This document shows positions 37,779 to 49,750 of a stretch of DNA of 64,000 nucleotides, piece by piece; within the stretch, counting starts at the first letter, position 1, and each line of letters opens with the position of its first letter. This DNA is from Rodentolepis nana (Eukaryota; Platyhelminthes; Cestoda; Cyclophyllidea; Hymenolepididae), in the NCBI GenBank assembly GCA_900617975.1, contig UZAE01012076.1, positions 1 to 64,000 of the forward strand, read 5' to 3'. A model generated the notes under the pieces. It made no database searches, was not told the origin of the DNA, and saw only the letters and a program-made list of their open reading frames with translations. Made by a program: the position numbers and the translations under genes.

Positions 37779-40700
37779 GTAAGATCAATTGCTTATGAAG
37801 TGGGCTACTACTAGCAATAAAAACCAACTATTGATTATTTCATTTGCTTAATTTCAAGGATTTACTGATCCATAGTAAGGTCGATAGTTATGGACAGGAT
37901 AGTTGGGACATAATTCATTGACTCTTTTTCCAGTTCACCTAAAGGGATCTCTTAGCTTCGAAGAGTTAAGCTCTAGACGTTGCTCCATGAAGCGTGATTC
38001 TATCTCTAACTTTCAACCACTTGATAGATAATGTATCAAGTAGATAGAATCATTATATTGTGTAACTCCAACATCGAATTCATTTTTTTTTCTAATGATA
38101 GATAAATCCTACTGCTAGGAACTGCTACATATTCGAGCAAAAGTTATCAAAATATTGATAATCTACTTTTATTCCGACTGATTTATGGAATCGAAACTTG
38201 AAAACAATAAGAACAATGTCCTTTATTTTCTATATAAATTAGCTTCTATGCCTTGAATTTTAACTATCCCTACCACATTTTAAGTCCACTTTCAAAAGGG
38301 CCATATTCACTATACATCTTTAGCAAATATTACTAATCGATATCGAATAGTAATGAGACTTCATAAAATGGCTAAATCTATTTGGTAGGTTTTGGAAAGG
38401 TGCAAGTGATATGACTAATGGCATCTTTTGGCAAGTGAATGTAAGTATAATAAAGGTTTTTAATTATGAAAAGACTACTCTAAAGTGAGCAACTGAGCAG
38501 TCATATTGAATTTTGAGCATGCTATCAAGGAAGGTGGAGTCCGATCTTCCACATGCCACGGGATCGAGACGAATGACAAATGTCCCCATGTCTTATGCTA
38601 ACTTCAGATAAATTAGACTTTATTTATCCAGAGGAGGTTCAAATTATTTCAGAGAAGACATGCTACTTTCATATCTAATCTATGGGTTCATGATAATTTT
38701 GCAAAATGACTATTAATATAAATGTTATTTGGTTAATCTTTGAACGGACATCTTTTCGAAAGTCCTGCTAGTCAATTGTCAATGTTTAATTGGGATTTAA
38801 TTAGTAAATTCACAGCATTTTTTTATTTATTACAAATGGCAGGCCTTATGATAGTTATCACTAGCCCTATAGCTGACTTTGGACTTCACAGAAGAGAGAA
38901 ACATCAACGTCACAGAAGGTGGAGAGGAGGAACAGAAGAAGGATTCACGGACGTAAAAGCGATAGACAAACACAATGGTAGAGAAAAAGGTAAGGTGGAT
39001 GAACATGATATAGAGTGTGGTCATGGTAGTCTGAAATCAGAATTCAACTATAGGTTTATAGACATTTTTTGCTGTGTGAATATACGTTGACCAGGGCAAA
39101 CCACATGGAGGTAAGTCTATCGTACACCTCAAATCTGAATACGAAATCAGGCAATTATCACTGTTGTTATTACCGTATGTGCTGCCTAAACGTTTGTGTT
39201 TAATCGTAGTATTAGCGCAATAAGATGTGAAACGAGGAATCATGAAATTAGGTTGATTTCTTTTAATCCTGCAAGCATTAAGTTATCTGCCAACTCCTCA
39301 GAATGAAAGTTCCCTTGTTAATTTCCTAACGCTCGACAATCTTATGTGGATCCCGTAAAAGATCAATTTACACAGTTAAGCCTTTTGTCACACCACTTTA
39401 GTTTGCTTTGCCGCACTACAACTAGGAATGAGGCAACGATCGTTTCTTCCACCAAACCGAACATATGTATTGGTTTAATCGCATTGTCACAAAGATATTA
39501 CTAAATACATGATTTAATTGCAAAAGAAATACGGAATTATTTACACAATAGATAACTCTTGAAATCCAAAATTTTAACATCGCTTTCGAGTAATAATCGT
39601 TGCAAAAATGAAATAATTTTAGAATTTTCCCAATCAAACTTATTCCACAGATAAGATCATCCAAATATGCTTTTACACCGTTTTTTAATTCGCGCCATCC
39701 GCCACAACACACGCTTCTAATATTCCCTGAAATTATGCGATTATTTTAAACATTAAAGTTCCTGATTTTTTATTGTTACCAGAACCGCAAGTTACTAAGT
39801 TGGTGAAAATTCAATTACTAAATTTTTCATTAAAACAGTTAATTGACAATTCTAAGCATGCAAGTAAAATTGATAAATAAAATTATTTTTGTTAGCCAAA
39901 ATTTTGGCAAATTGAACCTTCTAGATACGCAGCGTACACTGATCCAACTAGCATCGATAGTTTTAATAAGACTGGAGTAAAATATGCATTTAAGTGGCCT
40001 TCCTTTAATGATATCATCGAAAGAATTCTAAACTAAATTAATCGTAATTTACTCTACGTGAAAAATTACCAAATATGAAATTATGGTAAAAAATGAAGCA
40101 TAGGTTAACTTTTTAAACAAGATCATTGCTAGACTTAACTGCCTGGACCAATGTGAAAAAATTTTCATTTATTACTGACTAAATTATTCTAGTTACTGTT
40201 TTTGCCAAAAAGGGTGTTGGCAACTGTACTTTGCTCTAGCAAAATGAAGTTTAAGTGTACAGATAACATTTGATAACCAACATAACATTAGATTAGAACC
40301 AAAAAATATAGAAAAGTAAATGAATCGTTTTAATTATCGATGTTTGTGAGAAGTATTTACATTTATCAACTTAGTTCTTTTCAAATTAGGCCTGTTCAGC
40401 CTTTATACACCTTAAATACCCCAACAAGTGGGATGAGTTTGAATTTTTTGCTGAATTTGTGAAATGAACAACAACAGTGAATGCCAATGGCACTGATAAG
40501 CACAGTTATTGATGTGTCCCTCTGATTTTCACGTCACCGAAATATAGAAACAGTAAACTGCTCTTTCCTTGATTTTTTGTAAATTTAGGATGGTTCATTG
40601 CACAATGCCATAGTTTGTAAAATTTCAATTTTTAGAATTTCATTTCAAGGCCTTCCAATCATTTGATTAAAGTAATTAAATAGAGAAATCGTATCACCAT

Positions 40701-41036
40701 AAATAACCATGAGCTGTCGACTGTGTCCAGCTATAGGCTTCAAAGAGCTAAAAAAACCTGCAAGATTTAATTCAAGTTAGCTATTACATATTCCCAACAG
40801 AGCATTCTGCGATATCCGATTGTCAAAGTCCCAATTTGAGCCTCTTGAGGTGGAAAGTTTCTACTTCTCAAACCTGAATCTTGTTTTATCGCCAAATTTT
40901 ATTACTAATGTGGAATTCTAATTGGTAATTTACTTAAGCATTGCAGGAACCAATTAGCCATTTATTCCAGAATTATAATCGAAGGAAAATTGGATGAATG
41001 CTTTGTTAAAAAATATAAATTTTAATTCGCTTTCAG
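37779..41036 (+). other. Intron 5 (3.3 kb)
   Basis: Contains short-repeat copy E (38817-39130) in reverse orientation. Open frames at 38740-39243 fall in or beside that repeat. The reverse-strand frame 39422-39712 shows no domain pattern. Nothing else is supported. Confidence 0.6.
38817..39130 (-). mobile_element. Short interspersed repeat, copy E
   Basis: Reverse-oriented: tail complement tttatttattacaaatggc at the left, head complement (accacatggaggtaagtcta, then cgtacacctc) at the right. Close to full length with scattered substitutions. Target duplications are not obvious, which suggests an older insertion than the 9113 copy. Confidence 0.8.
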
Positions 41037-41399
41037 ATGTTCCGCGAGCTCCAGTGGATCTCCAGGTTGTAGAACGCGGACCAACATTCGCAATTTTGCG
41101 TTGGTTTCCGAGTCGAATTGATGATGACAATCAACCTGATCCTACACGACCTCCACCCGTCCCAATCACATCCTACACTCTCATTGTCACCGACCTCGAT
41201 GCAGACAACGGTCGGCAGGCTAAGAAAAGGAAGATCACGGGTATTTCACCGAGGAAAATAGAAGCTGATGGATACATTCATCAGAAAGTTCTCGAACTCA
41301 AACCTGATCATCGATATACTGCGGAAGTCTACGCTTTGGGTGCTCAGTATGGGATCTCAGATGTTAGCAATCAAGTCACATTTAAAACACTTGAATTAC
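41037..41399 (+). CDS. LAR: LAR-type gene, exon 6: FNIII repeat 1
   Basis: Phase 1 in, after gctttcag, and phase 1 out, at c|GTAGGT. Residues 345-465. One fibronectin type III repeat: PRAPVDLQVVE start, core Trp in AILRWFPS, and the Tyr-containing strand DHRYTAEVYALG followed by SNQVTFKT. Oddities are an acidic, proline-rich insertion after the Trp (DDDNQPDPTRPPPVP) and a basic patch (RQAKKRK) in the middle; at about 120 residues it is longer than the usual 90-100. An in-frame ATG at 40994 in the preceding intron is not followed by a hydrophobic leader and is disregarded. Confidence 0.87.
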
Positions 41400-41702
41400 G
41401 TAGGTTTGAGCTAATGTTATATTGGCTTTGAGACTATTATTAAACGCTTAATTATGTGACTTAATTTTGGTTAAATTGGTGGTAACTGGCACGTTTCGAA
41501 AGCTAAAATGAGAGAAAAGCACGAAATATAGTCAAAGTTCAATGAAAATTTCAGCTGTCCAAATTGAACGGCATGCATATATGCGAAATTTAGATATTTT
41601 GGATTATTTGCTGGCTTATTTAGGTTCTTTAATGTCATTCTCGATTTCAACACCACCGTTTGTTTATTAAAATTAAGTAAAGGTTGTTGTTTTAACTTTC
41701 AG

Positions 41703-41803
41703 CTCCAAGTGGGCCATTATTATCGATACGCGCTACTGCGACCAGTTCAGACTCGATAAGCGTTAGCTGGAAACCGCCGGCAGAACCCAATGGCAAGATT
41801 ATT
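41703..41803 (+). CDS. LAR: LAR-type gene, exon 7: FNIII repeat 2, first part
   Basis: Phase 1 in, after aactttcag (41702), and phase 0 out, at att|GTAAGT. Residues 466-499. It encodes the A to C strands of FNIII-2: PSGPLLSIRATATS, core Trp in ISVSWKPP, then AEPNGKII. The phrase PPxEPNGxI is characteristic of LAR-family FNIII-2. This repeat is split by the only phase 0 intron in the window. Confidence 0.9.
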
Positions 41804-42651
41804 GTAAGTTTACCATTGAGCAGCGTTAAATATACAAATAAAAGTGTGTTTTACTATTAACCAATGTGGTGTAGAGCAGCTTCAAGGTCACCAAAATAGT
41901 ATTGGCTATCATCTTCAAAATGCCGATGAGAAAATAATCCGTGATAGTTAAAGTGCTTGAGAAAAGTGAGTAACTGATGACAGACTATTATTGAAACGTA
42001 CGTAAGAAGATCTTTTTAATCTAATTCGCCCAGGGTTGCTGGTTTGGCATTTATTATTTACTTGAAAAACACCAATTGAAAATCATGGGAAGACAGCCTA
42101 GACAGAGCAGACATATGAGCTAACGCGCTGTCACAAAATTGTCCAAATTGCCTATATAGGCTTTCATTAACAAAGATCTTCCAATTAGGGAAATGTATCA
42201 AATAATGTGTTATAGTTTATAATAGAATAAAAGGTAGGTAGATGGATCAAAAATTTTTATCAGCAAAAGTTTGAGGTGAAGCGCTAAACTCCGAAGTTAT
42301 GACTGGTTCTATAACTACACCCATGTCCTATTTGGTCTGCCTACCAGGAAGTGCTTTCAAACGAGATGGTATGGCATGCTCCCAATTTTTCAGCATCAAC
42401 GTGCTTTTAACTTCCACACTCTTGGAGCTCTTCATACATGAGAAGTAGTCAAATAACCCGTAAACTGACGAACTTTGTACCACAGGAATACCAGACGGAC
42501 GTGCATAACGACAATAATTTTACAACAATTCTTTAAAAAAATAATCAATACCATATTATTACCAAGTCACATGGCTTTATTTGCATGAATAAAAGTTGCA
42601 ATCTGAGTGATGGCACGAAATTTCAGAACAACAAGATTTGGAAGGAGGCGA

Positions 42652-42674
42652 GGGGGTGGGGGTGGGGGTGGGGG
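42652..42674 (+). repeat. G-run tract (quadruplex-type)
   Basis: Four G-runs of four or more separated by single T residues (gggggtgggggtgggggtgg), on the sense strand of the gene. Intramolecular G-quadruplex formation in DNA or pre-mRNA is plausible; no biological role is shown. Confidence 0.7.
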
Positions 42675-43282
42675 AAGGAGGGAGAGCATAAAATCAAGTA
42701 ATCAGGGAACCAGGCTTCACTACATGAGTAACTCGTAATTTTTACTATTTTGTAATCTTATATTCACTTTACAAAGGTCAATATTAGGATCTATGTTATA
42801 TTATTATAGGGATCTATATGAGATATAACCCATGCGGCACTATGGAAAAATATTAGTACTGATTATGTGAGAAGCACTATTGATCTTCAAAAGTTCCATG
42901 CTTATGCTGATAAACTCCACTGAGTAAAAATCAAAGCTATATTCTTTCGATTTCATCACTGGAAAGGGTTTTTTTTGTATAAAATAACATTTGGTAGTTT
43001 TGGGGAAAGTAACCCCATCAATCCCTGCAATCTCACGCCTTCTACCCTTGCCAACTCTTTCTTTGTTCAACAACTAAATGAGTGAACCTATTGTCAAAGT
43101 TGCTAGCGCTGGTTTAATATCTCCCTTCTCAACGGAATATATAGCGGTCCAAGGTAGCAAGAAGATAATTAAATATGCCTTAATCAAAAGTTGGGTATGA
43201 ATGGGACACAATAGTAACTTGTGCTGCAATGTATCCATTTGTGACGAATTCCATTTGCTCTTTTCTCTCTCCCTCCCTCTCT

Positions 43283-43329
43283 CCCCCCCCCCCCCCCGAA
43301 ANCCCCCCCCCCCTCCCCCCCCCCCCCCC
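43283..43329. repeat. Poly-C tract with ambiguous base
   Basis: Long C-runs broken by gaaan and one T; the N at 43302 shows the assembly is unsure here. It is complementary to the G-runs about 150 bp downstream. Reverse-strand open frames of poly-Gly are artefacts of this tract. Confidence 0.85.
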
Positions 43330-43463
43330 ACGTAACCTACAAATTTTATTTGTATGAATATGTATATTCGTCATAGTTAATAATTTAACTGTTTGTTAAA
43401 TAGACGTCATTGCACTTGGTAGTTTATTTCACGCTTGGATTATAAGTAAAAATTCTTTTTTTG

Positions 43464-43511
43464 TGGAGGTGGGATGGGATGTGGGGGGGGGGGTTGGGAT
43501 GTGGGGGGGGA
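43464..43511 (+). repeat. G-rich tract
   Basis: A gggatgggatg stretch followed by two long G-runs separated by ttgggatgt. With the poly-C tract at 43283 it forms an inverted G/C pair that could fold. Confidence 0.75.
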
Positions 43512-44264
43512 TGTTTGTGAGAATAGATTAATGATAAAGCATAATCCGATAAAAGTACCATTTTAGCTTACTAGAGAAGAATTGAATTCTGTTAATGAAA
43601 AGGCTTGAAACAATACCTTTTAATTGGTAATACAAATTAATAAATGCGGCAGTTGGTTAACACCGAAGGAAAAATCAATCGTACTGATCTAGTGATCATA
43701 AAGCCAAAGGAGTGGTAGGGTCTTCGAGATCTGTTTGACACGAATGTAACAGCTACCTTATCACCAGAAGAATTCCTCGCTTGGAAACACTCTGTCCACT
43801 TATTTAAAGGCATACACACATATACAAATGAAAGCTATTTTTTCACAACAAATGGATTTACTATAATTGGGTAATATTAAATAGCAAATTTTACGTACAA
43901 CTTTGGATCAGGAAATTTCTTACTATTCAATTAAATGTGAACTAATAACTTGTCCCAACCTATATAAAAATTTATATCGCATGACTATAAATATCGGGTG
44001 ATGTAGTTATATTCTTGTTTATTTTAAGCAAAGCCGGTATTTCAGACTAAAACAAGGGAGGCGTTTGTCTTAGTAACAATAATTCGGTCATTTGACAGAA
44101 AAGTGTACATAATTAACTTGATAAAGGATGTGAAATCGTTAGCTGAAATCGTTAGGATGCGTTAGCTGACAGATCAGTCCAGTTTAGTGCTCCTAATTAA
44201 GGTCAATGTGGTGAGACACCCAGGTTACATTTGTTGAAAAAGTTCAATCTGAAGATTTCAGATC

Positions 44265-45830
44265 TGATTTATTCTGTTTGTAATGAATGCATTCGTCATC
44301 GAACTCTTCACAAAGGAATCGGATACCTCCCATTTTGCAAATGAGCATTTATCCATCGCTAATCAAATGCTCTTTAGATACATCATCAATTGTTTTGAGT
44401 TCGTCCGTAATTAAATTCACTTGCATGCTTGCCTTGTTCAGTAGAATCGGCAACTGGTATTTGCTTAATAGAATAACTTAAAATCCCAATAATATGCGAA
44501 GTCCAGTGATGCGGTTAATTAACAGAAATGCTGGTTAAAAAGGAGCCGTTTTTTTAAATTTTGAGGTTGCTAAAATGATGATGTCTTCTTAACTTGGTTC
44601 AAGTTCTGGAAATCAAAGAAGGTTATGTTTCATGCTCCATGGTGAATTGAGATAAATACCACTAGAATCATTATAGTATAATTAATATTTGAATTATAAG
44701 CCGATGCTACTTGGAGTGAACCTTTCCCTTCAAATCGCTATCGACGAGTTATGAGCGCTCTCTGGCTAATCAAAACATATATATCCTTCGGAGTTCAATC
44801 AAATTTGATGAGCGGGCATTTTGAATGCCAACAAAACCTCAAAAATAACCGATATTGTTTCAACATTCCTGTTTCATAATAAGTTTTCTCTCTTTTCTAC
44901 AGCATAATATTATCCACAAAAAGGGGGGTGGTGGGGAGGAAGTAATGAAATTCCTCTACCATGAAGAAGTTAAAATGAACAATTAGAGGAGTTCATGCGC
45001 ATTTGCCCACAATGCAAATTTGACCTTCTTTTAGGCCCAGTAAGCCTGTATGCAAGACTATGTAGATATGCCTCTTTTTTGTGTAGATGCGTGTATGGCT
45101 TTGTGCACATGGGCATGTAGAACAATAGAATTTGGCGTTCTCATAGCAACACTGCAACACTTTATTTAGCTTTCCTATTTATCTCTATTGAAGATTCGAA
45201 GTCAACTAGTTGTGCCTGGTAAGAGGGAATACTCTTCCTCGCATCTGAATAAGACGCACGATAGGAACTTGATGTCTGCTAATGCGACAAAACTCTTTCC
45301 ACAAACATTATACAATCGAGTGGCCGGTAGGACTTTACAAAATCTCACTCATTTCACGCCAGAGATCAGAGGTCTGACTCCCATTGCGGTATATCAACGG
45401 GCAAATAGCCAGCCACACATCTTAAGTCTGGACATCAATGAGTTCAAGTTTCTCAACACGTAGGCTCATGATGAGCTCTAGAAAATGCTTTCCAAAATAA
45501 GCTTATCATAAAGAGAGCCGAATTTTTCGGCGCAGTACAGTTAATTCATCCATAAAGTAAGCGAACTTGATGGGGAAAGCTACCTTCAGGGACAACGCTA
45601 CATTCTCCCCTGCGAAACAGAGCCTCTATTCACACCCTTCGGGATTGAATTTTTGTTCCTCTGTACAGATTCATCTTTACCTTCAAAAATATATTTCCAC
45701 ATCACTTTCTTCAGTGAAAGCTGAAATTCTTTACTTTATAACTGAATACCTCAATGCGGTGTAACAAATTGGATGCTGGAAGAGCGAATTCCATTTTATG
45801 CAAATGGTTATAATTTATCATCGCTTTAGA
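44265..45830 (-). pseudogene. Possible decayed coding stretch, unidentified
   Basis: Several reverse-strand segments read like protein but change frame or stop often: one ending DECIHYKQNKSDLKSSD near 44230-44290, an upstream KASMQVNLITDELKTIDD, a part around 45190-45470 (SGVK, NVCGKSFVALADIKF), and KKVMWKYIFEGKDESVQ near 45650. The + strand is also open in places (45188-45463). This would fit an old gene or retrocopy that has lost its frame, or chance in slightly GC-richer DNA. No family could be named. Confidence 0.15.
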
Positions 45831-45970
45831 TAAGGATCCTGTAAATACTTCTTTGGGAAAGTTCTTTCCCAAAGTATGTGATCAAGTGGCAATGATCTCC
45901 CACAAATCAGGAAAACGAGGGTTGAGATGGGCCAATGAAACATATGACCATTACAGGTGAAGTCGATATA

Positions 45971-46300
45971 TGTTTATATCAAATGGCAAGCTTTATGATA
46001 GTTATCACTAGAACTTTAGTTGGCTTCGCGCTTCACAGGGGGGAGGGGGAGGAGACATCAAAGTCATAAAAGGTCAATGGGGGGGGGGAGAAGAAGAGTG
46101 ATCCACCAATATAAGAGACAGACACAAGGGCAGAGAAAAGGCGTAAGATGAGTACTGTGGAAAGCGGACGAATATGAAATCCACTTGGGTCATGGTAGTA
46201 TGAAATCAGGAATCAATAGCCGATTTGAAGACATTTTTGGGGTATGAGTATACGTTGCTCAGGGTGCCCCACGTGGAAGTAAACTTATCGTGCACACCAT
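45971..46300 (-). mobile_element. Short interspersed repeat, copy F
   Basis: Reverse-oriented near-full-length copy: tail complement tatatcaaatggcaagcttt at the left, head complement (ccccacgtggaagtaaactt, then tgcacacc) at the right. It has acquired G-runs (about 46040 and 46080) in its purine-rich middle. No clear target duplication. Confidence 0.8.
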
Positions 46301-49300
46301 GAATCCAAGGACGGGTAAATTTGGAAAGGCTAACACAACGTACGTTCGGGAGGGAGGGCTTCTTAATTTTACTTGTGGGTCACTTTGAGTCATCAAGTGA
46401 CAGCAATTGGTTTAGCAGAGTATAGAACAGTCATTGACGACTATATTAATTTATCAAGCATGATAATTATTCATGAATATTTATACACATGACTTCTTGC
46501 TTGGCCATCTTTATTGTTTTGAAAGGAATGCAATCGCTCTGTTGAACTGATTCCACGCTTTCATAGATTAAGTGAGAGTAAATTCGTGTTATTTATTCTT
46601 TAAATTAAGCTCTTTCATATTTTCAAACCCCCTAGCGAGGTATTTATTGTATCTCTCATTTCAAAGTTTATTAGCCCTGGCAAGAGAGAAAATATAAAAT
46701 TTTCTTTCAATGGCAAAGCTCAAAACACGCGAAGTAATATTAAAATTTAAAAGAAAAGCGAAGAGAATTTTTCGTTGAAATGAAGCCGAAATCGCAGTTC
46801 CCTGGCTCTTGACTTTATCGCCTGGAAGGTTTCACTGATTTCAAAGTAAAGACCAGTGGTTCTAACCTCCACATTACTTGAATCTTTTGCTTTCAACTTC
46901 TTGGAAAGTACATTTAATTAGTCCATGTGTTACATTTGATTAGTACCTTCATCTAGTGGTTTGGTCTGACCTTGTATGGCAGTTGAAACAATACTTTTCT
47001 AATATGATCGAATTTAGAAGAATAAGTTGAAGCAAACTTAATTTGAGTGAAAATCATTTCAAATTAATGAAAGCAAATACTGAGAATTTGAAATACACAT
47101 TTTTTAACGAGTTATAGCATTTCCAGAGTGTTCTGAAACCCTTCTCTCCAGTACCACATCTACCGACTACACTTCTAAATGAATAGTCATTTAATAATTC
47201 CTATTTGAAACAATTAGGAAAAGAATTTGAAATTGCCATTTATAAATTCATGCATTTTTAATGGACTAAGTGTAGTCCCCTTCAAAGGTACATAACATTT
47301 TTTTCAATAAGTACAATAGCCTCTGCACTATCGATACAAATTTAATATTCTGTTTAAAGTGACCTTCATTATCACTCCACATATCCAACTCATCAAGCTA
47401 AGCTTATTGTGAAATTTTAGGTGAGATGGTTAAAGCCCCTTTCCCATTGTTTGTGGGCGTCTCTGTTCCCACGCACCTTGGAGATTTATAGCAAATAGGA
47501 TTGTAATAAATTTCCTTTTAAATAGGTTAGTCGCTGAAGGCATCTCCAAGTACCTACAAATAGGTATGTATGTGTATATATATATATTTCCTGTTCTTTG
47601 AAGTAGAAGGGGAGTTACTGATAGGCAGATGTGGTTACACCTTAGTTTTCATTATTCATAAGATCCCTGGAGAATTTTCACGACACCAAAGGGAAATGAA
47701 ATTGATGGAGGTTGTGTGTGTGTGTGTGATAGCACCACCATTTTTTGACTTCCACTTCATCACTGAAACTTTTCCCATTTCAATTAGTGAAGACGGTTGA
47801 CATCAAAGTGACTGGTACGCCCCCATTTCCACCTAACTTATACTCAGGGAAGGGGAAAGACAATTTTGTAAAATTCATTTTAAAGAATAAGGAACTCCAA
47901 GTGTCTGCATTTGTGATAAAACTACCCTGTTACGAAATTAGCTATTCTTGGATAGTTATGAGAACACTCAATTGAAGATGAAAATTTTCATGGACGATGG
48001 ATGATTACACATATCAGCATCATCGTGATGCTAGTTAGTTCAAAGCAAACTCAAATCATTTATTGCTAATGGATTCAAAGCTCATCGGCCAGCCCCATAA
48101 GGATCAATAGTGATAAGAAATGAGGAAGAACACTTCTGAAGAGATTGAAATCTAAATAAGAGGAAAGTGATTATAATTTCTGAGTGTATGAAGTGGATAC
48201 GTTTGGCATAACTATCACTGCATTAACCTCCCACTCTATTGAATCAATGATACTTCAGATTCATAGGGTTTATCTGTTCCATTCATTTGAACAGGTGTGA
48301 TTCCTCAATGCTCATAACATTGCCATTAGTAAAAAGTTCTGGATAACAAGTTTTCATTTAATTCTACAGCTTTAAAAACTGACAAACGCTCTCATGGACA
48401 GGTAGGCTATCTGTCACTAAATGGTGGTTGATCAGACAATCATTTATTTGTTTGCTAATGATGACTAATTAAATAACTTATCTCTCAAGCTTGATCTATC
48501 TTATGATATTCATTTTAAGACTCGCTTCACGAACTAAATCCATTTACATCTCGAAATTCCTTAAAATTCAAATATCTATACGGGTTGCATTAAATGACCT
48601 GTCCTTGAATTCATGTAATGGCCCCTCTACTGGTTCAAGAGTACAGCTCTCTGCATAAAAGTTCATAGGTCGAAAACGTAAATACAAGTCCCAATTTGGC
48701 ATATTTAATTTTCAGAAAATTAATCTTTGATCAAACGTACAAATTATCACGTGTCGTCCTAATTCACCTCTCCAATAATTTATCCAATTGCTTTGTGATT
48801 GGGTACTAACTCAGTGATCGGATAAAGGGAATGAAATGGTTGTCAATTTCGAATTTATTCTTGTCTACACTATGATTAGAATAAATATTATATGAACAAA
48901 GATTCTTTTTAAAACAATTAAAAGTTGAATTAGGCAAACATGCTAATACCGGAGCGACATTTTCAGTCTTCCATTTCCATGAAAGATGTCTCTATTGGTG
49001 TTTAGCCTTTTTCTCAATATTCTTTAGAATGTCTGAAGTTTTCACTTGCTGTATGGCACAAACACGGCTTAACTTGCTGCGATTTTAAATCATTTCGGCC
49101 CTTATATGTTTCGATTTAAACAATTGCATTTTGGTATTTAGTGAATTCAAGAAAAATGAGTTTGATTGAAATCTTAATGAAACGTCTCCCACTTTTACCT
49201 ATCAATTTTGATTTATCACGAGCACTTATGAAGTGGCGTGGAGCAGAGTTTAATGAACTGCGTGCACTTGCTGTGTTTTATTGCTGCTTGAAATGCATTT

Positions 49301-49557
49301 CAATGGCGTCAGATTTGATATTACTGGGGACTCGCCTTGAGCACTTTCAGTCATGTAATCTCCAAATTGATTTAAGCCTCAACTTTCCTCGAATGGGTTA
49401 TATGAAATATCCTTTTGGGAGATTAAAAAAGAAATAGCCATTGATCTCTGCAGGATCCTAACTGTTTTAGTGTTTATTGAAGGGAAACTCTTATTCATTA
49501 TTTCAACAATAATTCAATGCCTTTTTATTGCTGTTTCGAATTCATTAAATTTTTTAG

Positions 49558-49750
49558 GGCTACAAAGTTTACTATTCAACCCATCTCCGAAACAAGTTAG
49601 AACAGTGGCAGGTAATTCAGACCAACAAGCCACATGCAGTTCTCAAGGGGCTGTCTTATATGGCAACGTATTACATCAGAGTCTCCGCGTTCAATTCAGC
49701 TGGAGATGGACCTCTTAGCGACGCTCTTCCTATCATTGTTAATCCAGGAG
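49558..49750 (+). CDS. LAR: LAR-type gene, exon 8: FNIII repeat 2, second part
   Basis: Phase 0 in, after attttttag, and phase 1 out, at g|GTATGC. Residues 500-563. It completes FNIII-2: GYKVYYSTHL, EQWQVIQTNKPHA, LSYMATYYIRVSAFNSAG and DGPLSDALPI, ending NPG. The string GYxVYY...VxAFxSxGDGPLS is a strong LAR-family match and confirms the join with exon 7. Confidence 0.92.

Larger units (their letters stand above)
41804..49557 (+). other. Intron 7 (7.75 kb) inside FNIII-2
   Basis: Holds a cluster of G-rich and C-rich tracts (42652-43511), short-repeat copy F (45971-46300, reverse) and a stop-poor, coding-like but broken stretch at about 44265-45830. An ORF at 49156-49434 close to exon 8 has no recognisable domain. 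Microsatellites near 47575 (TA) and 47710 (TG) are short. Confidence 0.6.

Noticed and set aside
38740..39090. 116-codon + strand open frame
   Set aside because: Mostly overlaps the purine-rich complement of short-repeat copy E; the Arg/Lys/Glu-rich text is repeat-derived.
40994..41036. In-frame ATG before exon 6 as another alternative start
   Set aside because: The 14 residues it adds are not hydrophobic and the acceptor gctttcag at the exon edge is good, so normal splicing is the better reading.
43074..43374. Reverse-strand Gly-rich open frames
   Set aside because: They are produced by the poly-C tract with an ambiguous base.
49141..49437. Open frame just upstream of exon 8
   Set aside because: Different frame from exon 8, no acceptor, no recognisable domain.
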